From positions 1 through 64,000 of the forward strand of contig JAHFCH010000001.1 in the NCBI GenBank assembly GCA_023249635.1: a stretch of 64,000 bases of DNA, in the 5' to 3' direction. Positions 16,424-25,000 of this stretch are shown here, piece by piece (within the stretch, counting starts at the first letter, position 1; every line of letters starts with the position of its first letter). The position numbers and the translations under genes are program-made. This stretch comes from Fibrobacterota bacterium (GTDB lineage: Bacteria; Fibrobacterota; Fibrobacteria; UBA11236). The notes beneath the pieces were generated by a model. The model made no database searches. It had not been told where the DNA came from and saw only the letters and a program-made list of their open reading frames with translations.

Positions 16424-17833
16424 ATGTCTTTTCGCCTTCGCATATCGAACATCCTTTGCATACTCTCCGTCCTGACGGCATCCGCCGCGGGCGCGGAAGA
16501 TTTGATCAAGCATGCTCCCCAAGCGGGCGCGTTCTTCGAAGCCGGCCAACTGGTGCATGGCCGCATGGTGGGCGAATCGCGCCCGGGCGGTAAGAGCGAC
16601 GGTCAGGTATTGCAGCTATCCGGGGGATGGGCTTCGCTCTCGGCGGACTACCGGGAGCACCTTGAGTTGCGCACCACCCTGGGCGCCATCTATTGGTATT
16701 CGTTGCCCGAGCAACCGGCGGCCCACCAGCGTCTGGCCCATGGAGGCGCGGGTCTCGGCGAGGCTTGGGGCGCATACCGATTCACCGTCCCGCATCTCGC
16801 CGGCGGGTACCGGCTGCAATTCGGATTGTTCCCGCACAAATACAACTCCGACTCGAAGCATTTGGGCGAGTACCTGTTCCGCTCGGGGACCTATCCCGGG
16901 GTCATTTCCACCGGTGGCGTGCTCACGAGCGGCGGCATGGATCTGGTCAACACCAGCCGCTTCCTGGCCCAAGGCCTGCGGCTCACCGGGGATTTCCTGG
17001 AGGGAAAACTGTCCCAGGATCTCACCCTCTTTTCGGAACGCACCTTCGAACCCAATTACGATCTCTCGCCCGGATATACCTTCGCGTACCGGCCCCACGC
17101 GGCATTCGAAATCGGCGGAGGCATCGTTCTCTCCCACTTGATCTCGGTGGAAACGCGCAAGACCACGCCCAAGGCGCGCGAGAACTCCTACGATACCAAA
17201 ACCGGTCTACCCATCCAGGGCAATGACATATCCGATACCTCTGCCATCCCCAACCGCAATCTCGAGTACTACAGCTTCAAGGGAGTGAAGGCCATGGCCC
17301 GCGCCTGTTTCAATCCCCAAGGCCTGATGGAAATGCCCATGCTCGGCCCGCAGGATTTGCGGCTGTACGCCGAACTGGCCGTGCTCGGGTGGGAGAACCG
17401 GCCCTTCTATTACGAGAAGCGCAGCGAACGCATGCCGATCATGCTGGGCTTCAACCTGCCCACCTTCCGCCTGCTCGATATGCTGTCGGTGGAATTCCAG
17501 TACTACAGGTCGCCCTTTCCCCAGGATATCGACAAGGTGCGCAGCTCGGGCTACCCCATCTGGGTGATCCCGGCCGACTCCACCGGCTCCTCGTCCATCG
17601 CGGCCAAGGATTACCTGTCCTCGGACACGGCGGCCACCTACCGGGACTTCGATCATTCTTTGCGCTGGGCGGTATTCGCCAAGCGGGCTTTGGGCGAACG
17701 CGTCTCGCTGTACGCCATGGCGGCCAGCGATTATACGCGGCCCGTGCATTTCTTCGGGGATCCCGAACAGGTCCCCTTCACGCGCCGGAGCGGGCACTGG
17801 TATTACGTGCTGCGCCTGGAAACTTCGTTCTGA
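16424..17833 (+). CDS. Outer-membrane beta-barrel protein, porin-like paralogue 1
   Basis: The 469-residue protein has a signal peptide ending near AAGA. The rest is alternating strands and loops ending in Phe, as expected for a BAM-assembled barrel. Two signatures define a family of five in this window: FPHKYNSDSKHLGEYLFRSG at residues 136-155, and ERMPIMLGFNLPTFRLLDML near 335-354. No named family was recognised. It lies 46 bp after the ThuA gene and 20 bp before the dehydrogenase, so uptake of a sugar product made by those enzymes is a reasonable but untested role. Its closest relative here appears to be the barrel at 53344. Confidence 0.75.
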   Translation: MSFRLRISNILCILSVLTASAAGAEDLIKHAPQAGAFFEAGQLVHGRMVGESRPGGKSDGQVLQLSGGWASLSADYREHLELRTTLGAIYWYSLPEQPAAHQRLAHGGAGLGEAWGAYRFTVPHLAGGYRLQFGLFPHKYNSDSKHLGEYLFRSGTYPGVISTGGVLTSGGMDLVNTSRFLAQGLRLTGDFLEGKLSQDLTLFSERTFEPNYDLSPGYTFAYRPHAAFEIGGGIVLSHLISVETRKTTPKARENSYDTKTGLPIQGNDISDTSAIPNRNLEYYSFKGVKAMARACFNPQGLMEMPMLGPQDLRLYAELAVLGWENRPFYYEKRSERMPIMLGFNLPTFRLLDMLSVEFQYYRSPFPQDIDKVRSSGYPIWVIPADSTGSSSIAAKDYLSSDTAATYRDFDHSLRWAVFAKRALGERVSLYAMAASDYTRPVHFFGDPEQVPFTRRSGHWYYVLRLETSF

Positions 17834-17853
17834 ATCCACGAAAGGATGGCATC

Positions 17854-20127
17854 ATGGGGAGATTGCATGCTTCGACAAACAAGGGGACCGGAACGGAAAC
17901 ATCCGCCGCGCGTCTGGCGGCCGATGCCGTGACGAAAATAATCACGATGATGGCGGTAATGGCGGCCTGCGCTCTGCCCGCCGCCGCGGGACCGCTGGTA
18001 AAATCCGGAGCCTGCCCGGAGCTGAAGCGCGAAGCCTTCCCCATGGGGGACGATTTCTACGCCCGCATGCAGGAGGATCTCAACGGCGACTGGATGCTCA
18101 AGGACAATCGCGGCACCATCCAGAGCGCCCTGGACCCGCAAGCTTCCATAAATTGTACCCAGGTCGCGGGCGGATTGAAAGCCGAGATGTGGGCCTCCGA
18201 GTCCACTCCCGCCAAGGTATTGAATATCCAGGCTTTCACATTCGACGAGCGGGGCCGCATGTGGGCCGTCGAGACCTTCGACTACCCCAACGTCATCACC
18301 GCCCCTTTCGCGGGACATGACCGCGTCGTCATCCTGGAGGATACCGACGGCGATCATGTCGCCGACAAGACCACGGTATTCGCGGACAAGCTGAACATTC
18401 CGCAGGGAATAGAGATCACGCCCCAGGGCGTGGTGGTGGCCATGCCGCCCCACCTGGTGCTCTTTGAGGATAAGAACGGGGACGATAAGGCGGACGCTGC
18501 GGAAGGCAAGATCCTCTACACGGGATTCAACAAGGCCAACCCCGGCGATACCCATGGCGGCATCAGCAGCCTGCGTTACGGGATGGATAACTGGCTCTAC
18601 GGCGAAGCGGGATACAACGGCGGCAATGTGAAAGGCGTCAATGTGCCCGCGGGGGTATGGCGCGCGCGCATGGACGGATCGAAATTCGAAATGGTCTCGG
18701 TCACCGCCTTCGGGAATTCCCACGGCTTCGGCTTCATGGAAGACGGCCAGATGTTCGCCTCGGCCGCCAACGGCATGCATTCCCAGCAGGCCGTGATCCC
18801 GGGGATGCCCGCCCAGAACATGTTCACCAACGAAGCCAACGAGAAGATCTACCCGGTCACCAAGGACCTGGTGCAAGGCGATTGGGTGGGTTTCTTCTCG
18901 GCCGCCACCGATCACGAATTCTATACCGCGCGGCTAATGCCCCAGGCCTGGTGGAACCGCGCCGCCTTCGTCTCGGAAGGATCCGGCCACGTGGTGAATC
19001 TGGATTTCATGCAGCCGAACAAAAGCGCCTGGAAGGGATTCCATGATCCCCTGCAGCACAACATCTTCGCCAGTACGGACGCCTGGTTCGCGCCCATCGC
19101 CACCCGCGTGGGCCCGGACGGCGGCGTCTGGGTAGCCGATTGGTACACCTACATCATCCTGCATAACGGGATCGATTGCGCGCCCTACGGCGGTTGCCCG
19201 GGAGGGGCTTGGCCCAATACCCTGCGGGCACGCACCCGCGAGCGCATCTACCGTCTGGTACCCGCCGACGGCCGTCTCGACGCCGTCCTCGATCTGCGCG
19301 CCGCAGGGTTTCCCCAGTTGGTCGCCACCCTCAAAAGCACCAATATGTTCTGGCGCCTGATGGCCCAGAAGCTCATCCTGCGCAAAGCGGTATCCGAAGC
19401 GGACAAGGCTGTCGTGGAACCCCTGCTCATCGAAGCCCTGAAAAGCCGCGGCAAAGATGCCATGGGCCTGGACGGCTACGCGCTGCACGCCCTATGGACC
19501 GCCGAGGGATTGGGTCTGTTCGCCGCGAATCCGGCCAAATGGGATCCCATCCTGAAGGGCCTCCTTTTGCATCCCTCGCCGGCGGTACGCATGAACGTGG
19601 TCAAGGCCATGCCCCTGACTTCGTCCTCGGCGATGGCGATCAAGGATCAGGGCCGCGCCAATGATGAAGATCCTTACGTACGCCTCTGGACGCTCTTGGC
19701 GCTGGGCGCCATGCCCAAGACCGACGGCATTTCCGTGTCGACGGATTTCCATAACCTGGACAAATGGTCCCAGGCCGCTTTCACCAAGGCCCAGGCCGGT
19801 TCCGGCGTGATCGATGCCACCGCGCGCCCCCCCGTCCCCGCCCTGGATCCGGTCGTGGTCTCGACCCGTCCGGTATCCTCGCGTCCCGGTTTGCGCGCGC
19901 TCGGTTTCCGCTTCGCGGGCGGAATGGCGCAACCCATGGCCATGGGCGCCCTTCCCCCAGGTATCTTGTCGGTTACGGATGCGCGCGGGGCCGTGGTGGG
20001 CCGCATCGCCTACGATGGCGCCGCCTGGGAAGGCGGCCTGCGCCTTTCCCAGGATGCCGTGTATCTCTATGCCTTCTCGGCCGCGAGCGGCGAGCGGGTG
20101 AACGGGATGATCAAGGCACCGCGGTAA
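17854..20127 (+). CDS. Secreted PVC-type (Pirellula/Verrucomicrobium) dehydrogenase-like propeller without cytochrome domain
   Basis: The 757-residue protein has an N-terminal signal or anchor (residues about 24-46). It matches the putative membrane-bound dehydrogenase N-terminal domain (TIGR02604): FDERGRMWAVETFDYPN, VILEDTDGDHVADKTTVF, PQGIEITPQGVVVAMPPHLV, GDTHGGISSLRYGMDNWLYG and VADWYTYIILHNG. A HEAT-like helical part follows (about 500-650). Planctomycete relatives usually carry a heme-binding CxxCH near the C-terminus; none is visible here, and a beta-sandwich tail takes its place. The ATG follows AAAGGATGG. Its 3' end overlaps the convergent DUF3472 gene by 17 bases. Substrate unknown. 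Confidence 0.78.
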   Translation: MGRLHASTNKGTGTETSAARLAADAVTKIITMMAVMAACALPAAAGPLVKSGACPELKREAFPMGDDFYARMQEDLNGDWMLKDNRGTIQSALDPQASINCTQVAGGLKAEMWASESTPAKVLNIQAFTFDERGRMWAVETFDYPNVITAPFAGHDRVVILEDTDGDHVADKTTVFADKLNIPQGIEITPQGVVVAMPPHLVLFEDKNGDDKADAAEGKILYTGFNKANPGDTHGGISSLRYGMDNWLYGEAGYNGGNVKGVNVPAGVWRARMDGSKFEMVSVTAFGNSHGFGFMEDGQMFASAANGMHSQQAVIPGMPAQNMFTNEANEKIYPVTKDLVQGDWVGFFSAATDHEFYTARLMPQAWWNRAAFVSEGSGHVVNLDFMQPNKSAWKGFHDPLQHNIFASTDAWFAPIATRVGPDGGVWVADWYTYIILHNGIDCAPYGGCPGGAWPNTLRARTRERIYRLVPADGRLDAVLDLRAAGFPQLVATLKSTNMFWRLMAQKLILRKAVSEADKAVVEPLLIEALKSRGKDAMGLDGYALHALWTAEGLGLFAANPAKWDPILKGLLLHPSPAVRMNVVKAMPLTSSSAMAIKDQGRANDEDPYVRLWTLLALGAMPKTDGISVSTDFHNLDKWSQAAFTKAQAGSGVIDATARPPVPALDPVVVSTRPVSSRPGLRALGFRFAGGMAQPMAMGALPPGILSVTDARGAVVGRIAYDGAAWEGGLRLSQDAVYLYAFSAASGERVNGMIKAPR

Positions 20128-21445
20128 CGCCTGGGCCCGAAAGAACGATGGGGCGATAATAGGCACCCGCAGCGGATCCGGCAGCGATGCCGGATACCCG
20201 GGACCCGTCCGCGCGACGCCAGCCCGCGCCCCCGAGGATCGACTTCGCGGTAGTAATACGGGCCCCACTGGCCGTGGTCCTGGGAGGATGGGAGCCGCCC
20301 GGCCGCACGGCAAGGGACCCGGCGGTATACACGAAAGCCGGAACCGGCACGCGATTATCCAGGATATCGATCAGGACCAAGCGGCCGTACAATGTGCCCG
20401 CGCTTTTGCCGGTTAGGCTCAAGGTATCCCTGCCGCGATCGGGGAAATCGCGATCCAAGCTGACGATGGGCGAACCCGAGAACGACGCATCCGCGAATGC
20501 TTCCAGGCTATACCGGAATTGCGGTAGGCTCGAGGAATCCCGGTCCCAGATCAGTTCCACCTTCTCGCCCGGAAGGGCACGGGCTACCAGGCCTTTCAAT
20601 GCGATGGGCGCATAACCCGGCTTGATCTCGGGGCGCGCGATGGAAAGGCTGGCGGGATTGGTCGTGGTAGGCACCGTGGCGGCGCCCCCGGCGATCATGT
20701 AATAGAAGTCCCCCGTCGCATCGCTGCGCTTACCCCCATCCCAATTCTTCCGGAAATTGTAGGACCGCCCCCCCGAAGCCAAATCGTTCTGGTTCACCGA
20801 ATAGCTGGCCTTGGTCAGCGGCTCCCAAGCGCCCGTGGTCTTGCGCCTCCAGGGATTGCGGATATGCGTTTCCCTTCGGCTGGCTCCGGTCGCGGACCAA
20901 TCCTCGATGAAGGCATCGAGGGATCCCTGGAACCAGGCCTGCGGCGCCGCCACATCCATGGTGATCAGGTGCCGCCATGCGCCTGAGCCCCCATCCCGAA
21001 CCCACATGCCGCAATAGGTATCCTGGCCCACCGCCCAGGCCCGCGTGGCCAAGGCGTACCAGGCATCATTCTCCCATGGCAACTTGAACGACCAGGACTT
21101 GAGCCCCGTGCCCTCGCCGCCGAAACCTTCCGTAGTGGTGCCGTGCCCGGTGTATACCGGTTTGATGGGCCCGCGTTGCGAGGCATTGTCCCAGATGGAA
21201 AAGATGAAATTGCGCCCGTTTGGATGTTCCTGCAAGCCCGCGTAGCCTCCCGCATTTCCTCCCCAGCCCAGGGTTTCGTAGTACGTGTTCATGGCTTTGA
21301 GCGGGATGCGCACTTCGTTGATGAGGATGTCGGCGGGACCACCGGAGGTGGAGAAGTAGAGGTGGGAGCTGGGAGCGGAATTCTGCGCACCGGCGGCGCG
21401 GAACAAGACAACGGCGGCAAAGGCGATACGGTAGGTCATTTCCAT
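20111..21445 (-). CDS. Secreted DUF3472 protein
   Basis: The 444-residue protein has a signal peptide ending near AAGA. The N-terminal 200 residues match DUF3472: NTYYETLGWGGNAGGYAGLQ, RNFIFSIWDN, GHGTTTEGFGGEGTGLKSWS and WAVGQDTYCGMWV. Such proteins occur in polysaccharide loci and are thought to bind or act on glycans; no activity is established that I can name. The second half is a fibronectin- or Ig-like region with no clear catalytic motif. It is transcribed away from the SGNH gene across a 320-bp region containing a strong inverted repeat. Confidence 0.75.
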   Translation of the reverse strand: MEMTYRIAFAAVVLFRAAGAQNSAPSSHLYFSTSGGPADILINEVRIPLKAMNTYYETLGWGGNAGGYAGLQEHPNGRNFIFSIWDNASQRGPIKPVYTGHGTTTEGFGGEGTGLKSWSFKLPWENDAWYALATRAWAVGQDTYCGMWVRDGGSGAWRHLITMDVAAPQAWFQGSLDAFIEDWSATGASRRETHIRNPWRRKTTGAWEPLTKASYSVNQNDLASGGRSYNFRKNWDGGKRSDATGDFYYMIAGGAATVPTTTNPASLSIARPEIKPGYAPIALKGLVARALPGEKVELIWDRDSSSLPQFRYSLEAFADASFSGSPIVSLDRDFPDRGRDTLSLTGKSAGTLYGRLVLIDILDNRVPVPAFVYTAGSLAVRPGGSHPPRTTASGARITTAKSILGGAGWRRADGSRVSGIAAGSAAGAYYRPIVLSGPGVTAVP

Positions 21446-21765
21446 GTTACCCCCTTGCGCTCCGCCCGGTAGTAGAACGGCTCGCCCAACTACCTTACGG
21501 CCGGGATCCGGGGCCCATGCCCGTTGTCCGGTGGAATCCGTTGCGGTTAGGGCAACGCCAGGGACGCAACCGCAAATACCGTTGCCCAGCGGAAAACGGG
21601 AAAATCACGGAGGGACCTTAAATCCGCGTACGGATCGCCATTCCGGAGCGGAATGCCGAAATCGTACAAGTTCAGGGCCGGAATCCGAATCCCCCGACGG
21701 GCAGGTCCGGCTATATTCAAGCAAACGCCGTGGGATGCAGGGCCCACATGGCGCGTGGAGGCATA
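21446..21765. other. Divergent intergenic region with inverted repeat
   Basis: 320 bases between the DUF3472 and SGNH genes. No small gene was seen. The only clear structure is the repeat at 21628-21667. Confidence 0.6.
21628..21667. promoter_or_regulatory. Nested inverted repeat around CATTCCG-GAG-CGGAATG
   Basis: CATTCCGGAGCGGAATG (21639-21655) is a perfect 7-3-7 repeat. It is flanked by GTACG (21628-21632) and CGTAC (21663-21667), which also pair. It may be an operator or an RNA hairpin in the SGNH leader, 98 bp before that start. Confidence 0.45.
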
Positions 21766-23121
21766 ATGCGATCGATTCCAGTCCTGGCCGTTACCGTTGC
21801 TTCGGCCATGGCCGCAACTTCAGCCTTGGCGCAAACGTCCGTACCCATCCGGTGGTCCACCATCGGCGCCAGCATCACCGCCGGCAGCGGTTACCCGGCC
21901 AAACTGCAAACCCTGCTGGGCCCGGCCTACAAGGTCGAGAACGAAGGCGTCTCCAGTTGCACCATGTTGCGCAAAGGCGACGTTCCCTATTGGACCAACG
22001 GCCGACTCAAGGAAACCTTCGCCTACAAGCCCGACATCGTAAGCGTGGACCTGGGCGGTAACGACGCGAAACCCCAGAACTGGGACGCCCACAAGAACGA
22101 ATTCATCCCCGACTTCGAAGCCATGATCGATACCCTGGGTACCTTAAGCACCAAACCCCGGGTCATTCCCTGCACGCCGCAACCCACCTGGTTGCGCAAC
22201 GGCTCCTACTCTTTCGGCATCAGCGATATCACCATCAAGAACGAGATCCTGCCGAAGATCAAGCAGATCTCGACCGACACGAAACTACCTTACGCGGATA
22301 CCTATACCCCGCTGGTAGGACCGGATATCACCAGCGATGGCGTACATCCCGATCCCGCCAAGCCGGGCGCCGATTCCATCGCCGCGGCCATTTTCCGGGC
22401 CTACCGGGACAACGTCACGCGCGTGGCCTGCATAGGCAATTCAATCACCGATAACGGCCACGGCCCGGACGCATACCCCATCAAATTCAACATGCTTATG
22501 GGCAAGGATTATTTCATGCTCAACGCGGGCCATTCCGGCAAGACCCTGTTGCGCAAAGGCGACGCGCCTTACATCGCGAGCCCCTGGTTCGGGGAAGTCT
22601 TCAAATTCAAGCCCAACATCATCACCATCAAGCTGGGAACCAATGACAGCAAACCCCAGAACTGGGGAAGCCACAAGACCGAATTCGCGGGCGATCTGCG
22701 CTGGATGATCGACACCCTTTCCACCATTTCCACCCATCCCCGCATCGTGCTCTGCACCCCGGTTCCGGCTTGGAAGGATGCCTCCGGCAACAACCCCTAC
22801 GGCATCGATGGGGCCATCATCAAGGACGAGATCATCCCCATCATCAAGCAGGTGGCCAAGGAAAAGGGTTTGGCGGTGCTGGATCTGCATACCCCGTACC
22901 TGCCCTATCAGGCGCTTACGCCCGATGGCGTGCATCCCAACGCGGTGGGCCTTGACACGCTGGCGCATATCCTCTATCGGGCCTTCAAGGCGGCGCCGGT
23001 ATCCATCGCCGCGGCGCCGGACGCGCGGCGGAGCGGTTCGCCCTACGCTTTGCGGGGCTGGAATGGTTTGAATCCACTGGCCGCTTTCGGGGCGGATGCG
23101 ATGGGGCGCAAGGGGCGCTGA
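21766..23121 (+). CDS. Secreted protein with two tandem SGNH/GDSL hydrolase domains
   Basis: The 451-residue protein has a signal peptide ending at ALAQ. Two SGNH domains follow in tandem (about 28-220 and 225-420). In the first, block I is IGASIT, block III is LGGND and block V is SDGVHPD; in the second, IGNSIT, LGTNDSKP and TPDGVHPN. Each domain therefore keeps the nucleophile Ser, the Asn of GxND and the Asp-x-x-His. The usual GDS is changed to GAS or GNS. SGNH enzymes deacetylate glycans, so release of acetyl groups from polysaccharide is likely. The ATG at 21766 follows GGAGG. The C-terminus is short and basic without a clear tail. Confidence 0.85.
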   Translation: MRSIPVLAVTVASAMAATSALAQTSVPIRWSTIGASITAGSGYPAKLQTLLGPAYKVENEGVSSCTMLRKGDVPYWTNGRLKETFAYKPDIVSVDLGGNDAKPQNWDAHKNEFIPDFEAMIDTLGTLSTKPRVIPCTPQPTWLRNGSYSFGISDITIKNEILPKIKQISTDTKLPYADTYTPLVGPDITSDGVHPDPAKPGADSIAAAIFRAYRDNVTRVACIGNSITDNGHGPDAYPIKFNMLMGKDYFMLNAGHSGKTLLRKGDAPYIASPWFGEVFKFKPNIITIKLGTNDSKPQNWGSHKTEFAGDLRWMIDTLSTISTHPRIVLCTPVPAWKDASGNNPYGIDGAIIKDEIIPIIKQVAKEKGLAVLDLHTPYLPYQALTPDGVHPNAVGLDTLAHILYRAFKAAPVSIAAAPDARRSGSPYALRGWNGLNPLAAFGADAMGRKGR

Positions 23122-23181
23122 AGCACCAGGGGAAAGCGGCCGCGGGCGGGGTCGAAACCGGCGTTCCGGGGTGACCGCCGC

Positions 23182-23197
23182 GTTTCGTCCACAAAAC
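23182..23197. promoter_or_regulatory. Weak GTTT-N8-AAAC repeat
   Basis: GTTTCGTCCACAAAAC keeps only the outer GTTT and AAAC of the GTTTAC operator family at the same 16-base length. It lies 54 bp upstream of the sulfatase operon. It may be chance. Confidence 0.25.
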
Positions 23198-23251
23198 GGA
23201 ACTTGGGCATGGTAGGGCGCCCCCAGAGGCCCCTGCCATTAGTTTCTGGGT

Positions 23252-25000
23252 ATGCAAAAACCCAGTCCGTTCAAATTGGCCCTGATCGCTTCCAGCCTAA
23301 GCCTGGCTGCTACCAAAACGGTTTCGGCCCAACCCGCGAGCGCCGCCGCCGCCCCCAATATCGTCATCTTCCTGGCCGACGATATGGGCTTCTCGGACAT
23401 CGCCCCCTACGGGAGCGAAATCCACACCCCAAACCTCACCAAACTGGCGGCGAGCGGCATCAAGTTCACCCAGTTCTACAACACCAGCCGCTGCTGCCCT
23501 ACCCGAGCCGCCCTGCTGACCGGATTGTACTCCCACGAAGCCGGCGTCGGGCACATGACGGACAACGAGCTCACCACCCGCGGGCCCGGCTACGAAGGCC
23601 GCCTCAATGCGCATACCTGCACCCTCCCCGAAATGCTCAAGACCGCCGGGTACTCGACCTGGATGGTGGGCAAATGGCATGTCTCCAACGGCGAGAACGA
23701 CCGGGCCGATTGGCCCATGCAACGCGGCTTCGAAAAATTCTTCGGTTCCCTGGCGGGCCCCAAATCCTATTTCGATTCGCCGGCCATGATCAACGGCAAC
23801 GATATGCTGCCTACCATGAAGGGTACCTACAGCACCTATCTCGTCAGCGATACCGCGGTGGGCTACATCGACCGGCATGTGGCGGCCGGCAAGACCAATC
23901 CCTTCTTCCTCTACGTCGCCCATAACGCGCCGCATTGGCCCTTGCAGGCCCCGGATTCCCTGGTGGCCAGGTACAAGGGCAAATACATGAACGGCTGGTC
24001 GGCCCTGCGCCGGGAGCGCTACGCGCGCCAGAAGGCCTCCGGACTGATCGATGCGAAATGGCCCCTCACCGACGATGACGGCCTGGTGTGGGATACGCTC
24101 AAGGCGGCCAAGCAAACGGAAATGGATTTGCGCATGGCCATCTACGCCGCGCAGGTGGAGGCCATGGACCAGGGCATCGGCGCCGTGTTGCAGGCCCTGG
24201 ATCGCAATGGCCTGCGGCAGAAGACCCTGGTGTTCTTCCTCTCCGACAACGGCGGAAACCTGGAAGGCGGCCTGGCGGGCGGGGGGCCGGCCGCCGACCT
24301 CGGGAAGCACGTGACCGATCCCGCCGAATCGTACGGGCAAAGCTGGGCCAATGCCAGCAATACGCCTTTCCGCGAGTACAAGCATTACGAGTTCGAAGGC
24401 GGCATCTCCACGCCGCTGCTGGTAAGCTGGCCAAGCGTCATCACCGACACCAACCGCTGGGAAACCCATCCGGGGCATCTCATCGACATCATGCCCACCC
24501 TGGCCGAGGTGAGCGGCGGCCAATACCCGTCCACCCTCAAGGGCAATTCCATCTACCCCATGGAGGGCGTAAGCCTGGTGCCGGCCTTCTCGGGCAAGGC
24601 CCTGGGGCGTACCAAGCCCTTGTTCTGGGAGCATGAAGGCAATCGCGCCATGCGCGACGGGAAATGGAAAATCGTGGCGCTCAAGGGCCAGCCCTGGGAT
24701 CTATATGACATGGTGGCGGATCGCTCGGAGACCCACAACCTGGCGGCCCTGAACCCGACGCTGATGAATACCATGAGCGCGTCGTGGAACAACTGGGCCA
24801 CCCGCACCAACGTGATTTGGTCGCCGACGGGCATCCAGCGCCCCGCGACTCCCCTATCCGATGCGATCCGGAAAACCGGAACGGCTCCGGCCAAGGAGGT
24901 CCGCGCCAACGGGGCCCGCATCCAGGCCGCAGCATCCGCTCCGGCAGCGCTGGCGCATCCCGCGACGGGCATGAAATTCCTCTCGCCTAAGGTGGACTGA
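23252..25000 (+). CDS. Secreted sulfatase 1 (type I, formylglycine-dependent)
   Basis: The 582-residue protein has a signal peptide ending near VSAQ. It is a type I (S1) sulfatase. NIVIFLADDMGFSD carries the metal-binding Asp pair. The formylglycine site is Cys81 in CCPTRAALLTG, GKWH is present, and LSDNGG holds the second metal Asp-Asn. The sequence around the Cys is of the arylsulfatase kind. It would cleave sulfate esters from a glycan outside the cell. The last 70 residues are Ala-rich and not part of the fold. Its TGA shares a base with the next ATG (TGATG at 24998-25002), the first of two couplings in a three-sulfatase operon. Confidence 0.92.
   Translation: MQKPSPFKLALIASSLSLAATKTVSAQPASAAAAPNIVIFLADDMGFSDIAPYGSEIHTPNLTKLAASGIKFTQFYNTSRCCPTRAALLTGLYSHEAGVGHMTDNELTTRGPGYEGRLNAHTCTLPEMLKTAGYSTWMVGKWHVSNGENDRADWPMQRGFEKFFGSLAGPKSYFDSPAMINGNDMLPTMKGTYSTYLVSDTAVGYIDRHVAAGKTNPFFLYVAHNAPHWPLQAPDSLVARYKGKYMNGWSALRRERYARQKASGLIDAKWPLTDDDGLVWDTLKAAKQTEMDLRMAIYAAQVEAMDQGIGAVLQALDRNGLRQKTLVFFLSDNGGNLEGGLAGGGPAADLGKHVTDPAESYGQSWANASNTPFREYKHYEFEGGISTPLLVSWPSVITDTNRWETHPGHLIDIMPTLAEVSGGQYPSTLKGNSIYPMEGVSLVPAFSGKALGRTKPLFWEHEGNRAMRDGKWKIVALKGQPWDLYDMVADRSETHNLAALNPTLMNTMSASWNNWATRTNVIWSPTGIQRPATPLSDAIRKTGTAPAKEVRANGARIQAAASAPAALAHPATGMKFLSPKVD

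Noticed and set aside
15028-16566. 512-codon open frame opposite the ThuA gene
   Set aside because: It crosses the promoter region and shows no domain; the plus strand carries the ThuA fold.
23297-24634. 445-codon open frame opposite sulfatase 1
   Set aside because: Mirror frame of a well-supported sulfatase.
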